Shown here: piece by piece, positions 1 through 7,020 of the stretch
Layout of the letters: the number at the start of each line of letters is the position of its first letter
Position numbering within the stretch: the stretch's first letter is position 1
Origin: Massilia sp. Mn16-1_5
GTDB lineage: Bacteria > Pseudomonadota > Gammaproteobacteria > Burkholderiales > Burkholderiaceae_D
Direction of reading: 5' to 3'
DNA length: 42,154 bases
Assembly (NCBI RefSeq): GCF_004798585.1
Contig: NZ_PPXQ01000028.1
Location: forward strand, 1 to 42,154
The notes under the pieces: model-generated
What the model was told of the DNA's origin: nothing
Database searches by the model: none
Seen by the model: only the letters and a program-made list of their open reading frames with translations
Program-made: the position numbers and the translations under genes

Positions 1-61
1 AACCCTTGCGCTCCTTGGGAACCCGGACCTTATGCCGTGTTCGTTGCTCTGCTGTCCACAT
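1..61 (-). CDS. IS5-family transposase, N-terminal fragment cut by window edge
   Basis: An ATG at 61-59 on the minus strand is preceded by AGGAG with a 6-nt spacer, a strong ribosome binding site. The 20 visible codons begin MWTAEQRTRHKVRV. This matches the usual opening of IS5-family transposases (MWT, then a charged stretch before the PSDLTD-like motif of their N-terminal domain). The protein would be a DDE transposase acting on the element's own ends. The gene is incomplete only because the window stops. The minus-strand fragment at 42045-42154 looks like the C-terminus of the same kind of transposase in the same orientation. Confidence 0.6.
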   Translation of the reverse strand, partial: MWTAEQRTRHKVRVPKERKG

Positions 62-126
62 GGCGTACTCCTATCGAAGAGGACCATTTGGACATCATAG
101 TTGCTTCCGAGTTTTCAAACCGTCTC
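1..126 (-). mobile_element. IS5-family element, transposase-start end (partial)
   Basis: Read on the minus strand from 126 downward, the sequence begins GAGACGGTTTTGAAAACTC. The element end at 42029 reads GAGACGGTTTAATAACTC inward, so the two are matching terminal inverted repeats with one small gap. The bases just outside are TAA at 127-129, and TAA also precedes the other end at 42026-42028, as expected of a short target duplication. About 65 bp separate this end from the transposase start codon at 61-59. The interior of the element lies beyond the window edge. Confidence 0.7.
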
Positions 127-349
127 TAAGGTCCTGTTGTAAAAGCTTCGGGGCCATCCAGGGATGCGCTTCAACGAGAGCCCGCAGCTTGCTCTGCACG
201 ATGTCCGATTCCATCTGGCGCTGCTCTTGAATGCGAGCTTCAAGCATCTGGGCCATCTCTTCGGCACGTCTAACAGACTCTTCACTCCCCTGATTCAGCA
301 AGGCTTCAATTTCCTGCTTAATGAAATTCAACGTCTCTACATCTAACAT
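95..349 (-). CDS. small coiled-coil-like protein of unknown function, 3' end replaced by the IS
   Basis: This is an 84-residue product starting MLDVETLNFIKQEIE. I chose the ATG at 349 because AGGAG lies 7 nt upstream; an in-frame ATG seven codons earlier has no such site. The protein is rich in Glu, Gln, Arg and Ala in a heptad-like pattern (about residues 5-60), suggesting a helical or coiled-coil protein. I recognise no family. The last ten codons and the stop at 95-97 lie inside the IS5 end that begins at 126. If the IS is removed in silico and the flank at 42028 joined, the frame runs QQDL-SVS and stops, so the original C-terminus was probably only slightly different. It is divergent from the XRE regulator gene and shares its operator region, so that regulator may control it. 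Confidence 0.5.
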   Translation of the reverse strand: MLDVETLNFIKQEIEALLNQGSEESVRRAEEMAQMLEARIQEQRQMESDIVQSKLRALVEAHPWMAPKLLQQDLRDGLKTRKQL

Positions 350-406
350 GTGAAAGCTCCTGCCCAACATTTGGTCACTGCGGCCCTTGCATGCCGCATA
401 GCGATT

Positions 407-454
407 CTACGTTTTTCGTAGAGAAATCTCCAGTGAAACCTACGATTATCGTAG
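407..454. promoter_or_regulatory. two operator palindromes CTACG-N5-CGTAG between divergent genes
   Basis: Two 15-bp inverted repeats with identical arms lie at 407-421 (spacer TTTTT) and 440-454 (spacer ATTAT). Their centres are 33 bp apart, close to three helical turns, so a dimeric repressor could bind both on one DNA face. The second ends one base before the ATG of the XRE gene at 456, so binding would block its transcription and possibly its translation start. Autoregulation by the adjacent XRE protein is the natural inference; the palindromes themselves are seen directly. Confidence 0.7.
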
Positions 455-455
455 G

Positions 456-794
456 ATGTCCCCACGCAACACATCTTCGAACACCATCTTCGGCAAGCGT
501 CTACGTCAGGCCCGGCAACGCCGCAAGTTGGCTCAGGACGAGCTTGGTGTCATGGCTGGCCTGGAGGAATCCTCCAGTAGCGCGAGGATTAGCCGGTATG
601 AGAGTGGGATCCACGAACCCCCTTTTCAGTTCGTTGAGACCCTCGCCAGGCTTATGGATGTGTCGCCTGCGTACTTCTACTGCCCAGATGACCGACTTGC
701 AGAGCTGATCCTCATCTATTCCGCCATGCCGGAAGCAGAACGCCAGAAACTTCATCAGTCCATCGAGAACCTGGCCAGTCAAAACTTGCGTTGA
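456..794 (+). CDS. XRE-family helix-turn-helix transcriptional regulator
   Basis: This 112-residue protein has a Cro/C1-type helix-turn-helix at about residues 11-70. It starts FGKRLRQARQRRKLAQDELG and runs through ISRYESGIHEP and the helix containing FVETLARLMDVSPAYFY, the standard XRE layout. The C-terminal 40 residues are a short helical tail (LAELILIYSAMPEAERQKL), probably for dimerisation. The start codon abuts the downstream operator palindrome and no good Shine-Dalgarno sequence precedes it, so the transcript may have a very short leader. It sits divergent to the small gene at 95-349, with twin palindromes between them, so autoregulation and control of that neighbour are likely. The regulatory target beyond this is unknown. 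Confidence 0.85.
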   Translation: MSPRNTSSNTIFGKRLRQARQRRKLAQDELGVMAGLEESSSSARISRYESGIHEPPFQFVETLARLMDVSPAYFYCPDDRLAELILIYSAMPEAERQKLHQSIENLASQNLR

Positions 795-976
795 CCATCA
801 CTCAACAGGTGGCGTGGTGTTGCCCACAATTTTTTGAATCGATTGGGCATGACAGTCATCTCCCTCATGTTGACTTGCATGCAATTTCGACTGGTGCAAG
901 CTGCATCAGGGATAGCGTTTATCAGTACCAGTTGTATCCCCGGAGTAAAGCCCGAAGATCGGATGACTTCAATAAA

Positions 977-1211
977 ACCATAATTGAAACTAACAAACAA
1001 AAAGGAAAATAAAAACGACTCTCCAGACACGTCACAGACTGATCAAGCACCCCCTTCGCCTGGCCGCCCGCCGTCGAGTGCTAAAAGAGCAAAAAGAACG
1101 AAAAGAACAAAGAGAATCCAGAGAATCCCCCCCGGCCCTCTCCCGGAGCCAGCGGCGTTCGAATCTCCGTGGGGTTAGGCGACTTGCCTGTCTGTTAGTT
1201 TCAGTTATGGT
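977..1211. repeat. long-range inverted repeat upstream of the recombinase gene
   Basis: The 18 bases at 977-994 (ACCATAATTGAAACTAAC) and those at 1194-1211 (GTTAGTTTCAGTTATGGT) are inverted copies with one mismatch, and weaker similarity extends a few bases on each side. The arms are 199 bp apart. The right arm overlaps the likely promoter -10 of the recombinase gene. Spaced inverted arms next to a tyrosine recombinase gene could be recombinase or accessory binding sites, but that is inference. Confidence 0.55.
1184..1211 (+). promoter_or_regulatory. possible sigma70 promoter of the recombinase gene
   Basis: TTGCCT at 1184-1189 and TATGGT at 1206-1211 are separated by 16 bp and lie about 95 bp before the chosen start codon. 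The -10 lies in the right arm of the inverted repeat, so a protein bound to that arm would compete with RNA polymerase. Confidence 0.35.
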
Positions 1212-1307
1212 ATTCTTGGCATACTCCACACCGAAAAAAACCTGAAGGGTCGCGCCTTCGGCGCCAGCCGCCCGGTGGCCGCGGCGAACGCAAAAAACGA
1301 GGTGCAC

Positions 1308-2330
1308 ATGCCTGACCTGAAAACGTGGGACGACGATCCCCTTGCTGCCTTCACGGCCTTCGTCACAGAGCGGGCTTTCGCCAGCACTAGCCGGCGACTT
1401 GGCGAGGCCGAGCCGGAGGCGATCTCCACGAAGTCGGCTGAGGTCTACATTTTCATGTTCCGCAAGTTCGTGACCTGGCTGGCTGGCCAGAACCGCCGCT
1501 TCTCGCAAGTCGAGGAGCGCGACCTGGTGCGCTTCATCAGCCAGCTGCGCCGGCGCGGCGAGCAAAACAGCGCAATCACCGAACGGTATCTGCGCCTGCT
1601 CGAGCGCTGCTACAGCCACCTGCAGATCACGCCGAACCCGGCGACGTCGGCCACCAAGCTCGCCACCGATAACCACTACCTTGCGCAGAACGTCGGCACC
1701 GAAGCACTGGACGCGGCCCAGGTAGACGCTTTCGTGGCCGCTCTGCCCTCCCGCGAGCCGCCAGGCACGAACCGGGCCGGACGGCTGCCCAAGGCGTGGA
1801 AGCGCCGGCGCGACCACGCCGTACAGGCGACGCTGCTGTTCGGGGGCTTGAAGGTGGCCGAGGCGATCGGGCTGCACCTGAGCGAGGTCGAGGAGTCGTT
1901 CAGCCCCCTGCCCATCCGGCTCAAGATCAATCCAGAAGACAAGCACGCCACCAGCTACGAGCACGAAACCATCGTCCACGGCTATGGCGCCGACGCGCTG
2001 CGCTATTGGCTCATCGAACGCCTGGCCGAAGATGGCAAGGGCCAGCGCCTTTTCAAAGGGGACCTGGTCTTCCCCGGCGACAAAGAAGGCAAGCCGATGT
2101 CGAAAGTGACTCTCTGGCGCCAAGCGAAGGAGACGTTCACCCGGGCCGGCATCGATGTCAACCGGAGTGGCGGCCGCACCTTGCGAAACACCTTCGCCGC
2201 GCAACAATTGAAGGAGCACGGCCGCACGAAAAACGACGTCAAGGGGTATCTCGGTCTGGCCTTGGAACGATCAGCCGACATTTACGAAACCGCCAAGCCA
2301 AGAAAGAAGAAGTCCGATGAAGCTCTCTGA
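1308..2330 (+). CDS. tyrosine recombinase/integrase-like protein with altered catalytic residues
   Basis: This is a 340-residue protein. I chose the ATG at 1308, with GAGG five bases upstream, over an in-frame GTG at 1275. Residues of about 35-120 look like the SAM-like core-binding domain of tyrosine recombinases (VYIFMFRKFVTWLAGQ and following helices); the rest is the catalytic domain. The Arg I region reads FGGLKVAEAIGL (about residue 181), with Lys where the catalytic Arg normally sits. The HxLR motif reads RTLRN (about 288-292), keeping the Arg but not the His. The LGH position is LGL. A Tyr in the right place is present (IYETA, about 326). It may therefore be a weak, specialised or non-catalytic recombinase, perhaps for plasmid multimer resolution. 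It overlaps the next gene by 14 bp, suggesting translational coupling. Confidence 0.7.
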   Translation: MPDLKTWDDDPLAAFTAFVTERAFASTSRRLGEAEPEAISTKSAEVYIFMFRKFVTWLAGQNRRFSQVEERDLVRFISQLRRRGEQNSAITERYLRLLERCYSHLQITPNPATSATKLATDNHYLAQNVGTEALDAAQVDAFVAALPSREPPGTNRAGRLPKAWKRRRDHAVQATLLFGGLKVAEAIGLHLSEVEESFSPLPIRLKINPEDKHATSYEHETIVHGYGADALRYWLIERLAEDGKGQRLFKGDLVFPGDKEGKPMSKVTLWRQAKETFTRAGIDVNRSGGRTLRNTFAAQQLKEHGRTKNDVKGYLGLALERSADIYETAKPRKKKSDEAL

Positions 2331-3174
2331 AATCACGAGCATCCTGGCCGCGGCCGGACTGCCGGGGCTCTCGCGCGACCAGCTGCTCGAGCTGGCCGGC
2401 ACCGAGGCGGGAAAGCGCTTTGAAGCGACGCTCATCGCTTTTGGCGCTGGCGATCGCCAGCAGCGCGACTCGCTGGAAGCAACCGTGCGAGTGCTCGACG
2501 CAAAGACCCGATCGACCCTGCAGCGCATTGGTGGCCAGCTGCCGGTCGACCAGCTCGTGACACTCGCGTGCAAAGAGCAGCGTCGGTTCTTCGATGCTAT
2601 CGACGCGATCGCCACGCGTACGCCAAGCGCCGCGGCCTCGCGGAGCTATCTGGCGGAACTTGGGGCAGCAGCTGCGGTAGCCGCCAGCACGCCGGCACCG
2701 GCGGATCCCCCGTACTACAGCTTTAAGATATTTTCGTCGGCCGCGGCGCTGTGCATCGCAGAGGCCATAACCAGGGCGGAGCGCAAGCACACGATCAACA
2801 TCGAGGGCGCCGTGGCGCTCGCCGGCGGTGGCGCTCGCAAAACATTCGACTGGCCGAACAAAATCGTGGTCCAGCTCACAGTGCAGGAAGCCTACCAGAT
2901 GCTGGCTCTGCTGGAGAACAAGATCCGGTCACTTCGCTTCGATGGTCATGGCCGCGAGCACGACAAGTCGCTCCAGATCGAGTTTCAGGATTCTCACTAT
3001 TATTTCAGACTTATCCAGCGCGGTCGGGCCGCGGTCGCGGTACCGGTACGAGCTGTCGATGCGATCCCGTTTCAATCTCTCCTTTATAAACAATTGCTGC
3101 GCAATGAGCCACATCTGGATGTGTCAGCGGTACAGGCCATGACTGAACGCATGGCTGCCATGATGTCTGTGTGA
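2317..3174 (+). CDS. conserved-looking plasmid protein of unknown function, coupled to the recombinase
   Basis: This 285-residue protein is one I do not recognise. Its ATG lies inside the end of the recombinase gene (14-bp overlap), so the two are co-translated and probably work together. The N-terminal 115 residues are helical and rich in Leu, Arg and Ala. An Ala/Pro linker follows (about 120-135). The C-terminal 140 residues alternate strands and aromatic residues, with KIVVQLTVQEAYQMLALLE and HYYFRLIQRGR as landmarks. No signal peptide or membrane segment is visible, so it is cytoplasmic. A nucleic-acid-binding partner of the recombinase is a guess from context only. It is convergent with the rep gene, with 27 bp between the two stop codons. 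Confidence 0.75.
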   Translation: MKLSEITSILAAAGLPGLSRDQLLELAGTEAGKRFEATLIAFGAGDRQQRDSLEATVRVLDAKTRSTLQRIGGQLPVDQLVTLACKEQRRFFDAIDAIATRTPSAAASRSYLAELGAAAAVAASTPAPADPPYYSFKIFSSAAALCIAEAITRAERKHTINIEGAVALAGGGARKTFDWPNKIVVQLTVQEAYQMLALLENKIRSLRFDGHGREHDKSLQIEFQDSHYYFRLIQRGRAAVAVPVRAVDAIPFQSLLYKQLLRNEPHLDVSAVQAMTERMAAMMSV

Positions 3175-3201
3175 CGTTGGCACCTCCGCGGCGGGCGATC
3201 G

Positions 3202-4533
3202 CTACTGGCGCTCCTTGGATGCTCGGTGTACGCGAGCGGCGACGAACACGCCGAAGCTACTACGTACGGCCGGGGTAGATAGATTTTCGCGCAGTTCCTT
3301 GACCTCGATTCCCATCTTACGGGCGAGCGGCTTGGCGGTCGGCGATCTGCAAAAATCGGACAGCGCTTCTGCCTGTGCAGAGGAATCGAGTTTGTCAAAT
3401 GCCTCCCATCCAAGCTCGGCGAGCTGCTGGTTGCGCTGCGCAGCTTCGGCGTCCGTCTTTGCCTTGCGCCGTTCGGCGCCGGTCGAGGCGTCGTCCTTGG
3501 CCGCCTTTTCGCCGGCAAGGCGGGCGTGGATCTGCTTATCCAAGGTTCCCAGGCGGTAGCCTTCCCGCAGTGCCTTCATGAGGTAACCACCTGCACTCAG
3601 CTTGACCTTGCCGCGCTCGATGTTGTGTCGGGTGTACTCGATCGCCTGCTGGATACGCTCGTCAGTAAAGACGTCGCGGTTGGACATAATCTCGTTAAAA
3701 TCGGTTTGGTTCAGAGCGAATTCGGTATTGAGCGTTTCATACAGGGAGCGCAGGACGATGAGCTCGATTTTTTGTTCATTTGCTGCCCCATCCTTCAGCC
3801 GGGTAAGCGCGAATCGAACTTGGCCAACGCGCTTGGAACCGGGCACGTTCATGGTCACGATCTCGACGTTGAGCTGGGCGACTTCCTTGATCTCCTTTGT
3901 CGCCGGTACCAGTACCTTGTTACGGAAATGTTTCCATAAATCGTAGGTTTTAGTTTCGCACTGCATCCAGGCGCGGAGGGTCTGGAGGTCAAGCCATGGC
4001 GTGGTGCCTTCGTCGATGTATTCCTGCAGGCGGTCGAACAGGATCTTCGAATGTACCGAGTTAAACACGTAGCGCAGGCTGAGGAAGTGGAAGGTGGTCG
4101 GGTTCTTAATGGCGACCTGAAGGCGCTCGGACAATTCAAACCTGAATTCGCCACCGCGTACGAAGGCCGGTCCTAGCAAAGGGACGGCGCCATAAAAATC
4201 ATTGGCAGCATTGTCAGGGTCTATCTCGTTGAGCTCGATCGCTGCCTTTTGGGCTTCACGGATGATTTTCGCCAAGTGCCGCTGATTGCGACTCGTGGTG
4301 CCGAGCAACCACCGGAACAGCCCAAGGTCGACCCTGTATTCCTTGTGGAGCTCGGTATCCTCGGCTGCCAGAAAATAGGCGACGTCGATCATGCGCCGCC
4401 CAGCCAGGCTGAGGTCGACGATCTTGACGAGTGCATTGTTGCGGCGAAAGCCGAGGTCTAGAGGCGCATCATCCACGCCTCTGTCGGTCGGCGAATAGTC
4501 GGCGAATAACGCGAGGGCCATTTGTCGTGACAT
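3202..4533 (-). CDS. rep: Rep_3 family plasmid replication initiator
   Basis: This 443-residue initiator binds iterons to open the origin. I chose the ATG at 4533, with AAGGA eight bases upstream; an ATG three codons earlier (4542) sits directly on that site. Two winged-helix domains can be followed. WH1 (about 30-125) includes LFRWLLGTTSRNQRHLAKI. WH2 (about 135-265) includes FHFLSLRYVFNSVHSKILFDRLQEY and the segment ending LWKHFRNKVLVPATKEI, the DNA-recognition region of the family. The protein is longer than the usual 230-350 residues because of a charged, Lys/Ala/Glu-rich C-terminal extension (about 300-443). An iteron and an inverted half-iteron lie in its promoter, so autoregulation is likely. 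The iteron arrays start directly upstream. Confidence 0.85.
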   Translation of the reverse strand: MSRQMALALFADYSPTDRGVDDAPLDLGFRRNNALVKIVDLSLAGRRMIDVAYFLAAEDTELHKEYRVDLGLFRWLLGTTSRNQRHLAKIIREAQKAAIELNEIDPDNAANDFYGAVPLLGPAFVRGGEFRFELSERLQVAIKNPTTFHFLSLRYVFNSVHSKILFDRLQEYIDEGTTPWLDLQTLRAWMQCETKTYDLWKHFRNKVLVPATKEIKEVAQLNVEIVTMNVPGSKRVGQVRFALTRLKDGAANEQKIELIVLRSLYETLNTEFALNQTDFNEIMSNRDVFTDERIQQAIEYTRHNIERGKVKLSAGGYLMKALREGYRLGTLDKQIHARLAGEKAAKDDASTGAERRKAKTDAEAAQRNQQLAELGWEAFDKLDSSAQAEALSDFCRSPTAKPLARKMGIEVKELRENLSTPAVRSSFGVFVAARVHRASKERQ

Positions 4534-4564
4534 GCTGCTCATCCTTATAGTTCCACAGCAGCAT

Positions 4565-4609
4565 GACAGTCCAAGGTGAACCTGTCAAAACAATTACGGT
4601 GACCTTGCT
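4565..4609 (-). promoter_or_regulatory. rep promoter with iteron and inverted half-iteron operator
   Basis: On the minus strand, TTGACA (4588-4583) is a perfect -35; the -10 is weak. A full iteron (4590-4609, reading CAGCAAGGTCACCGTAATTG on the minus strand) abuts the upstream side of the -35. Just downstream, AGGTGAACCT (4574-4583) is an inverted pair of the iteron core AGGT. In the Rep_3 family, monomers bind direct iterons and dimers bind inverted half-sites to repress rep, which fits this layout. Confidence 0.55.
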
Positions 4610-4766
4610 GTTGGCTTGGTACAGTTCCGGTAATCGTCGGCGACGTCTACCGCACGCGATACGTGCCCAGAGCGGTGGTACAAAAAGCGTGACCTTAGAT
4701 TGGCAGCACTCTGACATGCTGCCGGATCATGCTGCTAGTTGGCTAGCTCTAGCAAGTTCGGGGTTT

Positions 4767-4982
4767 GTAGGTTTTTCTTTTAAACATACCTACTAACAGC
4801 GGAGAGTTCGTCTTATAAAAATCAAGTACTTAGCTCGGCAAGGTCACAAAAGAACGGCACATAGTCGACGAAAGTGTTCAGCATGGTCGCCATTTCGCGT
4901 CAAAGGACACAAAATTTGTGTTCGTCAAAAAGACGTGTCTACACAAGGTCACAGAAAATGTAACAAGGTCGAAGTCTTTGTG
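4767..4982. repeat. origin module 1: AT-rich inverted repeat plus phased iteron array
   Basis: GTAGGT (4767-4772) and ACCTAC (4788-4793) bracket an AT-rich stretch. After about 45 bp, an array of iterons follows. Taking the conserved GGTC (or variant) as the anchor, copies lie at 4842, 4863, 4885, 4905, 4947 and 4967, spaced 20-22 bp with one degenerate slot near 4926, so they are phased at two helical turns. The consensus is GCAAGGTCAC-N4-ATTGTG. Each element recurs in module 2 at a distance of 579 or 580 bp. Confidence 0.75.
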
Positions 4983-5036
4983 CGTTTTTGGGGCTCAGCG
5001 GCCAACCATGCGCTTTTGCGCTTGGCACGTTCAGGT

Positions 5037-5044
5037 AAGGTCAC
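5037..5044 (+). repeat. isolated iteron core following module 1
   Basis: AAGGTCAC followed by CAGAATTGTTC. Its counterpart after module 2 is at 5618-5625, with CACCATTGTTC. The pair shows that the duplicated unit extends about 55 bp beyond the dense array. Confidence 0.6.
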
Positions 5045-5262
5045 CAGAATTGTTCACATTTCTCATCGAATCGAGATCGATGCAGATGTGCGCGGTAACG
5101 CCTCTGTGTTGCGCGCTGCGCAAACCCTTGACGGAGGGTGCCTGATGTCGTCCTAGCCGTACCGGAAACGGTAATGGGGTCCGGTTTCCTTGAGGTCCGG
5201 TCCATTTGAGCGGCGTTATGTGGGTTGGTGACCGTCTCGATGGGAGTAGCTGCACATAAGTT

Positions 5263-5270
5263 GTGACCTT
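5263..5270 (-). repeat. reverse-orientation iteron core between the modules
   Basis: GTGACCTT on the plus strand, the iteron core in reverse orientation, lies between modules 1 and 2. Another reverse core lies at 4689-4696 between rep and module 1. Confidence 0.5.
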
Positions 5271-5340
5271 TTGTTGGCAACTAGGCGAGCTGCTGCCTCT
5301 TATCCGCCTTGGAGCTGGTCTGTCATTGCGTGCATCTGCA

Positions 5341-5562
5341 GTTAGTAGGTTCTTTTTAAAAGACAAACCTACTAACAGGAAGGTCGACTTCTGTATAAAA
5401 TCAAGGACTTAGGACGGCAAGGTCACAAAAGACGTTCAAATGGTCGACGTAAGTGTGCAGCAAGGTCGCTTTGTGGAAGCATGTGGGCACCGAAATTGTG
5501 CGGTATGCCTATCCTGGCGAAGGCAAGGTCACAGAAAATGTGAAAAGGTCGATGAGATTGTG
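5341..5562. repeat. origin module 2: duplicate of module 1
   Basis: A perfect 11-bp inverted repeat (GTTAGTAGGTT at 5341-5351, AACCTACTAAC at 5366-5376) brackets an AT-rich 14-bp loop. The iteron anchors follow at 5421, 5442, 5464, 5485, 5527 and 5547. Every anchor has its counterpart in module 1, so this is a diverged duplication of the whole module and not only of single iterons. The inverted repeat is better preserved here than in module 1. Confidence 0.75.
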
Positions 5563-5617
5563 TGTTTTTCCTGCAAAGCGAGCAGCTATGCGGGCTCGCA
5601 GCCGCCGAGAGGCCGCA

Positions 5618-5884
5618 AAGGTCACCACCATTGTTCTTGCTTTGCTCACTGAACTTGATGCGTCCTGGTGCGCCTAGCCCGTGCTCGGCCCCTGCAAGGT
5701 CACTTTTTTTGTGTAGGTTCATACCTGACGTGTGGTGTTCCAGACGCAGTCGGTGGTGCTGGCAAGGACGCAAATAGTGCTTTCATCCGTGCCTTATGCC
5801 GGTTTCGGTGGTTGTAGGCCTCCGCTCATGGCAACGTCACTGTCATTGTGCTGATACCACCGTCTTTTGATGGCGCAAGGTCAC
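5618..5884 (+). repeat. scattered iterons downstream of module 2
   Basis: Plus-strand cores AAGGTCAC occur at 5618-5625, 5696-5703 and 5877-5884, and a one-mismatch copy AACGTCAC at 5832-5839. The copy starting at 5875 is a near-ideal example, GCAAGGTCACCATAATTGTG. Confidence 0.65.
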
Positions 5885-6100
5885 CATAATTGTGTGTTAA
5901 AGGCGCCAGCATGGCTTCGACGCCTTCAGCCGCCTCTACTTTTACAGTACATGGTCATCGCATGAATGCGTGACGCTGCGTGGAGGCGCTCTGGCGGCAG
6001 TTGAACCCCGAATTCCGGGGAGACGTCAGGGCGTGTGGCCACGTGTCTACGTCAGGTCATGCTGTTTAGTTGGAATAAGGGCGCTGAACGCTCCCCTCCG

Positions 6101-6162
6101 CACAATCCCTGTGACCTTGAGTGGTTCATCGAAGCAAAACCGCACAATTCCTGTGACCTTTA
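6101..6162 (-). repeat. pair of reverse-orientation iterons
   Basis: Two copies of CACAAT-N4-GTGACCTT lie at 6101-6120 and 6143-6162, exactly 42 bp apart and opposite in orientation to the main arrays. They mark the far edge of the iteron region. Oppositely oriented iterons could support handcuffing with the main arrays. Confidence 0.65.
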
Positions 6163-6923
6163 CGGATCGGACGAAAACGCGTTCATGATGGTCGGGTCGG
6201 ACGTCTTGATACCTTACCAGATTGTAGGCTTAGGCTTTTCTCGACTGACGATCTTGCACTCGTGCGGCCTCAAGGTTTCGCTGACTCTTCGTAGACGATT
6301 CGTCGCTGTTCTTCTCACTCATCTCCGTGGTCAGATGGGATAGATTTTAGTAAAACCGGTGTATTCATCCGTACAGCGCCGGAATGCATTAAGTTGCATC
6401 AGGCGCTGGATGTACAGGTCGAGTCATGCGTAGATTGATTCGACCTGCAGCGGCTTGATTTGCGGGGCATATGGGGAGTGCACACGGTTGCAGTCGAACG
6501 CGACGGTGGCCTGCGGCCGACGCAGCGCGCAGGTCGTCTTATCGTCCTACTTCGCAAAAAAACGGCACTTGACCGTCAGCTTACGCATTTGCTGCAGCGC
6601 GCCGTTGTGGTGCTCACGGTTCGTCAATGTGTAGGCGCTCCGCGCGCATCAGTTCTGCGCCTGCCCTTCTCGACCGTACGGCAATTCCACCTCGCATTAC
6701 CCCCAATCTGCTCTTCTGTGCCTGCGGCACAAGCACGCGCTCGGGCGTGCGACATGAGCACGAATCGGTGTCGCAATGATGTTGACTGCGTTGTTGCCCA
6801 TTTATTGTCGCGCATACGGGCTCTGGAAGATGATGTTAACCAAACAATCAGACCGACAAAGTCAAGCAACGGTATAGCGTACGCGACGCAGCCATTCCCA
6901 GGTATAGAGCAAATGATGGGTAA
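6163..6923. other. gene-free region between iterons and the par terminator
   Basis: I see no gene I can support. A 156-codon plus-strand frame (6460-6930) has atypical composition, no ribosome binding site and no recognisable motif. Minus-strand frames around 6400-6680 give short conserved-looking stretches broken by stops, possibly a decayed gene I cannot name. Two adjacent hairpins are listed separately. Confidence 0.5.
6376..6447. repeat. two adjacent hairpins in the origin flank
   Basis: The first hairpin (6376-6406) has GCGCC/GGCGC arms outside ATGCA/TGCAT arms with a TTAAGT loop. The second (6415-6447) has 12-bp arms, CAGGTCGAGTCA and TGATTCGACCTG, with one G-T-type mismatch and a 9-nt loop. 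The arm AGGTCGA resembles degenerate iterons. They could be a single-strand structure used in replication or part of a small RNA; no function is demonstrated. Confidence 0.45.
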
Positions 6924-6955
6924 GAAATAAAAAGCGCGACCGAAAAGGTCGCGCT
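6924..6955 (-). terminator. rho-independent terminator of the par operon
   Basis: On the minus strand, AGCGCGACC, a TTTTC loop and GGTCGCGCT form a perfect 9-bp GC-rich stem followed by TTTTTATTTC. It lies about 65 bp after the parB stop, where parAB transcription should end. Confidence 0.85.
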
Positions 6956-7020
6956 ACGAGGAGCTTGTCCCAATTGAAGAGCCGACCGCTGATGGATCGT
7001 CGCTGCTCCCCGGGGTGGCT

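Larger units (their letters stand above)
795..1307. other. 513-bp gene-free region before the recombinase gene
   Basis: I see no convincing gene here. The region has an A-rich stretch (about 965-1020), a purine-rich run (about 1080-1130), a long-range inverted repeat described separately, and a plausible sigma70 promoter close to the recombinase gene. The 395-codon minus-strand reading frame that enters it from 2219 is a shadow of the recombinase gene. Confidence 0.6.

Noticed and set aside
1032..2219. 395-codon minus-strand frame opposite the recombinase
   Set aside because: Shadow frame; the plus-strand recombinase has a ribosome binding site and domain motifs.
4590..6162. Regularly spaced repeats that might be read as a CRISPR array
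   Set aside because: Spacing of 20-22 bp, short degenerate repeats and the adjacent Rep_3 gene identify them as iterons.
6460..6930. 156-codon plus-strand open frame
   Set aside because: No ribosome binding site, odd composition, no motif, and it runs into the par terminator.
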